A DNA stretch of 11,546 nucleotides from Nitrospirota bacterium. GTDB lineage: Bacteria > Nitrospirota > Thermodesulfovibrionia > Thermodesulfovibrionales > Dissulfurispiraceae. The stretch spans positions 1 to 11,546 of the forward strand of contig DUZI01000027.1 of NCBI GenBank assembly GCA_013349595.1, read 5' to 3'. Below the pieces are notes generated by a model that saw only the letters and a list, made by a program, of their open reading frames with translations, had not been told where the DNA came from and did no database searches. Shown piece after piece: positions 6,633 to 11,546 of this stretch. The first letter of the stretch is position 1. Every line of letters begins with the position of its first letter. Both the position numbers and the translations under genes were made by a program.

Positions 6633-6729
6633 AAGGTGTCGTATAAAAATCCCTCACCAGCCCTTCCTATCTTACTTGCTGATTTTACTAAGCCTTTTAG
6701 TTCTATCGCTGATTTTGGGAGATAAGGGC
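6633..6729 (-). repeat. Short composite repeat related to the dispersed family (reverse orientation)
   Basis: Read on the minus strand this begins CCCAAAATCAGCGATAGAACT, continues through AAAATCAGCAAG to the AGGAAGGGCTG core (forward CAGCCCTTCCT at 6658-6668), then GAGGGATTTTTATACGAC and CCTTATAAAAAA. The last part looks like the long repeat with its middle deleted. The first part matches 11371-11423. The 20 bases at 6699-6718 are an exact reverse complement of 11371-11390. Outer inverted ends GCCCTT...ATCT (6660-6671) and AGATAAGGGC (6720-6729) could fold. With copy 2 it fills the convergent gap, and no gene is seen there. Confidence 0.7.
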
Positions 6730-6730
6730 A

Positions 6731-7858
6731 TTACTCTTGAAATAGTACTAGCTCATATTCTTGACTCCCCAAGCCAAGTGCTTCTGCCGATGTGATTTGA
6801 ATATAATAATCCTTTTTGTGAAGACTTGATAGAATGTCATCACCATTCTGTATATTTTCATCTTCTGCCAGGGAAGAAGGAAGGGGTTTTTCTTTTAAAA
6901 GTAAATCAACTGATGCCTTTTCAATGGCAACTAAATCATCGGATACTAATATGCCAATATCCTGAATAACAGGCACCTCTGCAGCAGGCATACAGTCGCA
7001 TTCAGGTTGAATCTCTGTTAGAAAATTTACATATAATACCTTGCGATTTTTGAAGGTACTCAAAACCGCTTTGGCTGCTTCAGATAGTGATTTCATAAAC
7101 ATCTCGTCATCTCCTCCAGGCATCTTTACTGCCTCTTCAGGACATACCCTTGTGCATCTACCACAACGCCAACACAAATCATCATCATAGCTAAACTTAT
7201 CATCTTTAAAGTTAATCCCTTCTAAAGGGCATATCTCTTGACATTGTAAGCATAATACACATTTGCTCTCATCCCATATAAGCTTGCCTTCTCCAATTGT
7301 GTGCATAGCACCTCTACCACACTTCCAACCACAATGTCTATGCGCACCACTAACAGCCCCCATAGCAAGGTTCTTTATAGCACCAGCATATCCTGCCTGT
7401 ATGTGTCCTTTTACATGACTACAAACGACCATGGCAGGGACATCGTATATTACAGAGGCAATTGCTATCTCTCCAAGTATTTCTCCAGCCTTTACCATAA
7501 TATTGTCATTGCCATATAAACCATCTGCAAGGACTACAGGGGCGCCAACGGAGAGATGATTAATGCCATTGCTGTTGGCTACCTCCAGATAATCAAGCCC
7601 CTTTATCCTCACCGTATCAGTAACAAAGGGCTTTGCCCCAACAGCCTTTACTGCATCAACTACCTTCCTTATAAAGACAGGTCTTACTATCCTATGGGCT
7701 CCTTCAGAACCAAAATGTGTTTTAACTGCTACCCATTCCTTTGGTTCAAAATATCTTTTTAAATCAGTTTGTTTTAATAAGCCCTCCAGTTTGCCGGGCA
7801 TACTATCGCTATATTTCCATTTCTTAACCCTTGCGGATGCAAAAAATACCTTTGACAT
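6731..7858 (-). CDS. DUF362 domain protein with two [4Fe-4S] ferredoxin clusters
   Basis: A 375-residue protein of the DUF362 'iron-sulfur center' family, whose biochemical role is not established. The N-terminal DUF362 domain covers about residues 1-190, with VAVKTHFGSEG (43-53), FVTDT, VVCSHVKGH (144-152) and GYAGAIKNLAMG (156-167). A ferredoxin insert then carries two canonical CX2CX2CX3CP clusters at C200/203/206/210 and C229/232/235/239. A C-terminal domain of about 130 residues resumes with YVNFLTEIQPECDC. Extra cysteines C176 and C180 (HCGWKC) and C287 and C289 (CDC) could form a further metal site (inference). The start is ATG with GGAGGT 6 bases upstream. It follows hom by 85 bp on the same strand and is probably the last gene of that transcript. 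No signal peptide is seen, so it is likely cytoplasmic. Confidence 0.87.
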   Translation of the reverse strand: MSKVFFASARVKKWKYSDSMPGKLEGLLKQTDLKRYFEPKEWVAVKTHFGSEGAHRIVRPVFIRKVVDAVKAVGAKPFVTDTVRIKGLDYLEVANSNGINHLSVGAPVVLADGLYGNDNIMVKAGEILGEIAIASVIYDVPAMVVCSHVKGHIQAGYAGAIKNLAMGAVSGAHRHCGWKCGRGAMHTIGEGKLIWDESKCVLCLQCQEICPLEGINFKDDKFSYDDDLCWRCGRCTRVCPEEAVKMPGGDDEMFMKSLSEAAKAVLSTFKNRKVLYVNFLTEIQPECDCMPAAEVPVIQDIGILVSDDLVAIEKASVDLLLKEKPLPSSLAEDENIQNGDDILSSLHKKDYYIQITSAEALGLGSQEYELVLFQE

Positions 7859-7892
7859 ATAATGACCTCCAATCTGCTGTGAATTTCCTGTT

Positions 7893-7931
7893 TACTCTTT
7901 TGAGTTTAAAAAAAGCTGATTTTAAAGAGTA
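7893..7931 (-). other. Inverted repeat between hom and the DUF362 gene
   Basis: TACTCTTT at 7893-7900 and AAAGAGTA at 7924-7931 form a perfect 8-bp inverted repeat with a 23-base loop, starting just 12 bases after the hom stop. A run of seven A's within the loop (T's on the minus strand) and weak pairing make it a poor terminator. It could be a weak attenuator, an operator or chance in AT-rich DNA. Confidence 0.3.
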
Positions 7932-7943
7932 TAGATTACCTAA

Positions 7944-9251
7944 CTACTCTCCCTTGCCCTCTACCCTTATAAACATGGTCTTTTCAGATACTACTGGTAA
8001 TTCATCAATCTCTCTGAGGGCGTTTAATACATCCCTCTCCTTTGCAGTATGGGTAAGGATAACAAGTGGCACAGAACCTCCAATTCTCCTACCCTTTTGA
8101 ATGACTGAAGCAATACTTATATTATAATTACCCAGTATGCCAGAAATCTTTGAAAGCACCCCAGGTTTATCCATTGCAGAGAATCTGAAATAATACATGC
8201 TCTCTATGTCTTCTATTTTTTTGATTTTATATGGTTGTCTTTCTGTCTGATTGCCTTTATACTCGCTGACCTTTCCATGAACGAGCATTTTTGAAATATC
8301 TACTATATCTGCCACTACCGCACTGCCTGTAGGCATATCACCTGCACCCTTTCCGTAATACATAGTTGCACCTACTGAATCGCCTTCAATATAAACCGCA
8401 TTGAAAACCCCATCAACCTTTGATATTAAATAGTTATTAGGTATCATGGTGGGATGCACCCTCATCTCAATCTCGCCTTCTGACAGCTTTGTAATAGCAA
8501 GGAGTTTTATCTTATATCCAAACTCTGATGCAAATTCTATATCCTGTGAAGTAATCTTTGTAATCCCCTCTTTGTAGAGTTCATTAAAAGAAAGGGGAAT
8601 ACCATAGGCAAGTGAAGATAAGATGGTGAGTTTATGAGCAGTATCAATGCCTTCTATGTCAAAGGTTGGGTCTGCCTCTGCATAACCAAGTCTTTGAGCC
8701 TCTTTAAGCACATCTGCAAACTCTGCCTTTTCATCGGTCATTTTGGTGAGTATGTAATTGCATGTGCCGTTAATAATGCCATAGATAGCGGTAATCGAAT
8801 TTGCAATTAGCCCTTCTCTTAATGCCTTTATTATAGGGATACCTCCAGCCACTGATGCCTCAAAACCTATGTCAACCTTGTTATCACTGGCAGATTGAAA
8901 TAGTTCATTTCCTTCTGTAGCAAGTAGTGCCTTATTGGCAGTTACAACATGCTTTCTTCTCTGTAACGCCTTGAGGATAAAACCCTTTGCAGGATTAATA
9001 CCTCCAATCAATTCAACGACTATGTCAATATCATCATTTTCAATGATATCTGATACATTTGTTGTAAGTATCCCATCAGGGACTTTAAACCCCCTATCTC
9101 TTGTTATGTCTAAATCTGCTATCTTATGTAAAACAATATTAAGACCTGTCCGTTCTTTTAATAACCCACCCTTTTCAAGTAGAATCCTTGCTGTGCCTGA
9201 ACCAACAGTACCAAAACCAATTATACCTACCTTTACAGAGTCTTTTTTCAT
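7944..9251 (-). CDS. hom: Homoserine dehydrogenase with C-terminal ACT domain
   Basis: This 435-residue cytoplasmic enzyme reduces aspartate semialdehyde to homoserine with NAD(P)H, the branch step toward threonine, methionine and isoleucine. The Rossmann motif GIIGFGTVGSG is at 9-19, TANKALLA at 104-111, and the substrate domain signature EASVAGGIPII at 131-141. NGTCNYIL is at 161-168, and GYAEADPTFDIEGIDTAHKL at 189-208 includes the catalytic Lys of the D-x-x-HKL segment. A C-terminal ACT domain (about 353-430, with MDKPGVLSKISGILG) is the usual site of threonine feedback in the long-form enzyme. The ATG shares one base with the hisS stop (TAATG), implying translational coupling. thrC or aspartokinase genes are not next to it here. 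Confidence 0.96.
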   Translation of the reverse strand: MKKDSVKVGIIGFGTVGSGTARILLEKGGLLKERTGLNIVLHKIADLDITRDRGFKVPDGILTTNVSDIIENDDIDIVVELIGGINPAKGFILKALQRRKHVVTANKALLATEGNELFQSASDNKVDIGFEASVAGGIPIIKALREGLIANSITAIYGIINGTCNYILTKMTDEKAEFADVLKEAQRLGYAEADPTFDIEGIDTAHKLTILSSLAYGIPLSFNELYKEGITKITSQDIEFASEFGYKIKLLAITKLSEGEIEMRVHPTMIPNNYLISKVDGVFNAVYIEGDSVGATMYYGKGAGDMPTGSAVVADIVDISKMLVHGKVSEYKGNQTERQPYKIKKIEDIESMYYFRFSAMDKPGVLSKISGILGNYNISIASVIQKGRRIGGSVPLVILTHTAKERDVLNALREIDELPVVSEKTMFIRVEGKGE

Positions 9252-10513
9252 TATGCCTTCACCTCTATATTTGTTAAAAATTCATCTATTTTTCCTTCAC
9301 CTTGAGTATGATTCCTTAGGTTTTTCCAGCTTAATTTATCCCTTGAAAGTTCCTCCTCGCCTAAAATTATTACATGACTGCTATTAAGGCGGTCTGCCTT
9401 TCTTAATTGATTTTTTAAAGAGCCTTTACCAAAGTTTACTGATACTACAATTCCCTTATCCCTTAAATCTTCTGCAATTTTGTGAGCCTTTTTTTCTGCC
9501 TTTTCATCTATTATTGCAATAAAGACAGACTCCCTCTGTGCTTCTTTGTAATTGTCCTTTAAAAGTGCCACAATTCTCTCAACACCAATGGCAAAGCCCA
9601 CCGCAGGTGTTGATGGACCGCCAAATTGCTCAACAAGTCTGTCATATCTACCACCAGCACAAACAGCCTTTTGAGCACCTAAAGCCTCTGTGGTAATCTC
9701 AAAGGTCGTTCTTGTGTAATAGTCAAGCCCCCTGACAAGATTATCATTCTGAACATATCTTAACTGAAATTCATCAAGAAAGCCTTTCAATGCGGAATAA
9801 TGTCTACTACAGTTAGGGCATAAAAACTGAGCTAATACAGGCACCCCTTGCCTTGACTCTATGCAGTTTGTAACCTTGCAATCAAGTATTCGTAATGGAT
9901 TGCTCTCATATCTTCTATTACAATCAACACAAAGATGGCTCTTTTTATCTTCAAAAAAACTCCTCAACTCTTTTTTATATTGAGGTCTGCAATCATCACA
10001 CCCAATAGAGTTTATCTCAATGTTTAGACTATTAAGACCAAGAGTTTTTAACAACCTTGACAACATAAGGAGCATCTCTGCTTCTATAGCAGGATTATCA
10101 ATACCAAGGGCTTCAGCCCCTATCTGATAGAATTGTCTCTGTCTTCCTTTTTGAGGTCTTTCATAGCGGAACATAGGACCATAGTAAAAAAACTTCTGTG
10201 GTGACGGTCTGTTAAATAGATTGTTTTCTACATAACATCTAACCATAGATGCAGTGCCTTCAGGGCGAAGTGTCAATAACCTGCCAGACTTATCCTGAAA
10301 AGAATACATCTCCTTTTCAACAATATCAGTCCCTTCACCAATACCTCTTGTAAATAAATCTGTTGATTCAACGATAGGGAGTTTTATCTCTTCGTAGTTA
10401 TAAAGGTTGAAGTGTTCCTTTGCCTTTGTTTCAATCCATTGCCATATAAAAACTTCAGGTGGATATATGTCCTCAAAACCCTTTAAGAGGTTAAACCTCG
10501 CCAATACCGTCAC
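9251..10513 (-). CDS. hisS: Histidyl-tRNA synthetase
   Basis: A class II aminoacyl-tRNA synthetase charging tRNA-His, 420 residues from the chosen start, the usual length. Motifs seen (counted from GTG): motif 2 FRYERPQKGRQRQF from about 115, the histidine-specific GLDYYTRTTFE at 262-272 and AGGRYDRL at 286-293, and motif 3 GFAIGVERI at 306-314. The C-terminal anticodon-binding domain follows (VFIAIIDEKAE to VIILGEEEL). A cysteine-rich insertion between 170 and 240 (CDDC, CVDC, CPNC) may bind metal (inference). The frame is open to TTG at 10558, but the expected N-terminus is near RFNLLKGFEDIYPPE. GTG at 10513, after a purine-rich AAAGAGAGA, or TTG at 10504 therefore fits better. The gene overlaps divIVA by 14-23 bases. 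Confidence 0.95.
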   Translation of the reverse strand: MTVLARFNLLKGFEDIYPPEVFIWQWIETKAKEHFNLYNYEEIKLPIVESTDLFTRGIGEGTDIVEKEMYSFQDKSGRLLTLRPEGTASMVRCYVENNLFNRPSPQKFFYYGPMFRYERPQKGRQRQFYQIGAEALGIDNPAIEAEMLLMLSRLLKTLGLNSLNIEINSIGCDDCRPQYKKELRSFFEDKKSHLCVDCNRRYESNPLRILDCKVTNCIESRQGVPVLAQFLCPNCSRHYSALKGFLDEFQLRYVQNDNLVRGLDYYTRTTFEITTEALGAQKAVCAGGRYDRLVEQFGGPSTPAVGFAIGVERIVALLKDNYKEAQRESVFIAIIDEKAEKKAHKIAEDLRDKGIVVSVNFGKGSLKNQLRKADRLNSSHVIILGEEELSRDKLSWKNLRNHTQGEGKIDEFLTNIEVKA

Positions 10514-10964
10514 TCTCTCTTTCTTTGTCAAATTCAAGCATACGAGCGTGATTTTCAATAAGCCTTCTTAATTCTTCCTTAAAATGTCTTCTAATACCCT
10601 TCAAATCAGTAATGTCTTCATGAATCTTTATCATCTTTTCTTGAGCTTCTTTGACAATCTTGTCTGCCTTTATCTCTGCATCTTTTATGATAATCTCAGC
10701 CTGTTTTTTGGCATTGGTCTCATATTCCTCAACCATCCTTTGCATAGTTATTAAGGTCTCACGCATAGTTGCATCCATTTTTTTATATTCATTTAACTGA
10801 TCTTCTGTCATCTTGAGTTTGTCCTTGAGAGAGGCATTTTCTTTTAACAATTCTTCCAGCGCTTCTCTAACGGTCTCTAAAAAGGCATAAACCTCCTCTA
10901 CATCAAAGCCTCTAAACTTTGTTGAAAATTGCTTTTGTTGAATATCAAGTGGCGTTACCTTCAT
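10491..10964 (-). CDS. divIVA: DivIVA-family coiled-coil protein
   Basis: This 157-residue cytoplasmic protein starts with the DivIVA membrane-binding module: TPLDIQQKQFSTKFRGFDVEEVYAFL (residues 4-29) matches the conserved P-x-D-I ... F ... RG(Y/F)D ... EV ... FL pattern. A long charged coiled coil follows from about 30 to 145, including a continuous heptad-like stretch. DivIVA proteins bind curved membrane at poles or septa and recruit partners. The exact role in this organism is unknown. A GGAGG nine bases before the ATG supports the start. It lies 23 bp after yggT, a common pairing with division genes, and its last codons overlap the hisS start. Confidence 0.9.
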   Translation of the reverse strand: MKVTPLDIQQKQFSTKFRGFDVEEVYAFLETVREALEELLKENASLKDKLKMTEDQLNEYKKMDATMRETLITMQRMVEEYETNAKKQAEIIIKDAEIKADKIVKEAQEKMIKIHEDITDLKGIRRHFKEELRRLIENHARMLEFDKERESDGIGEV

Positions 10965-10987
10965 CTAATAATACCTCCTCCTTCTCA

Positions 10988-11287
10988 TTAATACATGCGC
11001 ATCCCTATGCCTCTAAGGGATGCAACAAGGAAACTTTGTAAAAAAATAATCACCAATATGACGATTATAGGTGATATATCAATTGGTCCAAGTCTATATC
11101 CAATGGCTTTTCTAATGGGTTTTAAAACAGGTTCTGTTACTGAGTATAAAAACCTAACAATAGGATTATAGGGGTCAGGATTTACCCAACTTATGATCGC
11201 TGAAATTATGATAATCCATTTATACAACTCAAGGATAATATCTATGACCGAGGCAATAGCATTTACAAAGTTATTGAATATAAACAT
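10988..11287 (-). CDS. yggT: YggT family membrane protein
   Basis: A 99-residue membrane protein with two hydrophobic helices (about 5-34 and 72-92) joined by the family signature SWVNPDPYNPIVRFL and TEPVLKPIRK. YggT proteins resemble half of the E. coli duplicated YggT and are often linked to division and septum genes, but function is unclear. The frame is open further upstream to 11347. I chose ATG at 11287 because GGAGGT (forward ACCTCC, 11294-11299) lies six bases before it and the length then matches the family. GTG at 11290 is an alternative. This is the first gene of the minus-strand operon. Confidence 0.88.
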   Translation of the reverse strand: MFIFNNFVNAIASVIDIILELYKWIIIISAIISWVNPDPYNPIVRFLYSVTEPVLKPIRKAIGYRLGPIDISPIIVILVIIFLQSFLVASLRGIGMRMY

Positions 11288-11324
11288 CACGATACCTCCA
11301 ACATTTAGGGTAAAAACAGAGAGT

Positions 11325-11330
11325 ATTATA
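11325..11330 (-). promoter_or_regulatory. Possible -10 box upstream of yggT
   Basis: The minus strand reads TATAAT here, a perfect -10 hexamer about 38 bases before the yggT ATG, which would give a short leader. At the proper distance the -35 region (ATTATT, about 11348-11353) is poor, so this is a weak call resting on one hexamer in AT-rich DNA. Confidence 0.35.
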
Positions 11331-11370
11331 ATACAAGGCAGTAGCAAAATAATATACTCTTATTGATAAA

Positions 11371-11423
11371 CCAAAATCAGCGATAGAACTGAGAACTTAA
11401 CAAAATCAAGTAGGAAGGGTTGG
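11371..11423 (+). repeat. Short repeat related to 6655-6720 (opposite orientation)
   Basis: CCAAAATCAGCGATAGAACT at 11371-11390 is the exact reverse complement of 6699-6718. Alignable sequence continues through AAAATCAAGTAGGAAGGG, a variant of the AGGAAGGGCTG core at 11412-11422. It immediately precedes repeat copy 3, so the two form a composite. It lies upstream of the yggT promoter region and no gene is seen in it. Confidence 0.75.
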
Positions 11424-11546
11424 CCTTAAAATAGCGCTTAGGAAGGGCTGTTTCAGGATTTTTATAATCGACAAATTTTATTTATAATTTTGATTTATAC
11501 ATTTAAAACAATGCCTTATAACAAAGCCCTACAAACTTTTTTTTAC
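11424..11546 (+). repeat. Dispersed non-coding repeat, copy 3 (reaches the window edge)
   Basis: Almost identical to 6507-6612 over 11424-11529 (two differences by eye), in the same orientation. The AGGAAGGGCTG core is at 11440-11450, and the matching AAACTTTTTTTTA continues to the window end, so the element may run on. The 5' hairpin is CCTTAAA...TTTCAGG here, one mismatch, followed by ATTTTTAT. Terminal inversion is clearest in this copy: AGGGCTG near 11444 against CCTTATAACAAAGCCCT at 11514-11530. Confidence 0.87.

Noticed and set aside
6507..6729. CRISPR-like array suggested by repeated AGGAAGGGCTG and TGCTGATTTT
   Set aside because: The repeats are irregular in spacing and orientation and there are no uniform spacers or cas genes.
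8935..9387. 150-residue open frame on the + strand
   Set aside because: It lies antisense across hom and hisS, whose motifs are unambiguous. There is no family resemblance and no plausible ribosome binding site.
6731..11287. A novel defence or secondary-metabolite system
   Set aside because: All five genes match known housekeeping or conserved families and nothing in their order forms a recognisable system.
10988..11347. Longer 119-residue YggT starting at 11347
   Set aside because: The added N-terminus overlaps the likely promoter, has no ribosome binding site, and makes the protein longer than the family. ATG 11287 has GGAGGT correctly placed.

Overview
The window is AT-rich bacterial DNA from what looks like a strictly anaerobic, corrinoid-making organism. 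The evidence is a ferredoxin-linked indolepyruvate oxidoreductase, early-cobalt-insertion (cbi-type) cobalamin genes, and a DUF362 iron-sulfur protein. A DivIVA/YggT pair beside hisS and hom would fit Nitrospirota or a deltaproteobacteria-like lineage, but that placement is inference and there is no rRNA here to settle it. Most of the window is ordinary metabolism. The unusual material is in the intergenic and decayed parts.

Positions 1-2250 (+ strand): the 3' end of iorA, then iorB in a 4-bp ATGA overlap, then a paaK-type arylacetate-CoA ligase that is dead. The ligase has an in-frame stop created by four copies of an 11-bp tandem repeat, and a large in-frame internal deletion that joins its middle to its genuine C-terminal tail. 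Next come a reverse-oriented copy of a dispersed ~110-bp non-coding repeat and, directly abutting it, a multiply frameshifted remnant of an AAA-ATPase-like (PF09820/DUF1703-type) gene.

Positions 2255-6487 (+ strand): one tightly packed operon, cbiM - cbiN-like - cbiQ - cbiO - cobO - cbiD. It combines an ECF cobalt importer with corrinoid adenosylation and one corrin-ring methylation step. Gene junctions are abutting or overlapping. I found no recognisable cobalamin riboswitch upstream.

Positions 6488-6730: the convergent gap, about 240 bp without a gene. It holds the second copy of the dispersed repeat, whose first hairpin plus T-run looks like a terminator for the cbi operon, and a shorter related element on the other strand.

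Positions 6731-11287 (- strand, transcribed right to left): yggT - divIVA - hisS - hom - DUF362/ferredoxin. hisS overlaps the end of divIVA and hom overlaps hisS by one base (TAATG), so these are probably co-transcribed. Positions 11288-11546 hold a possible promoter for this operon and then a second composite of the same repeats. The repeat copies at 6507 and 11424 are almost identical, which suggests recent mobility or strong constraint.

I see no tRNA, rRNA, CRISPR array, transposase or obvious defence system. The strongest candidates for something undescribed are the dispersed repeat family, which shares an AGGAAGGGCTG core, and the pattern of short tandem duplications in the decayed genes.
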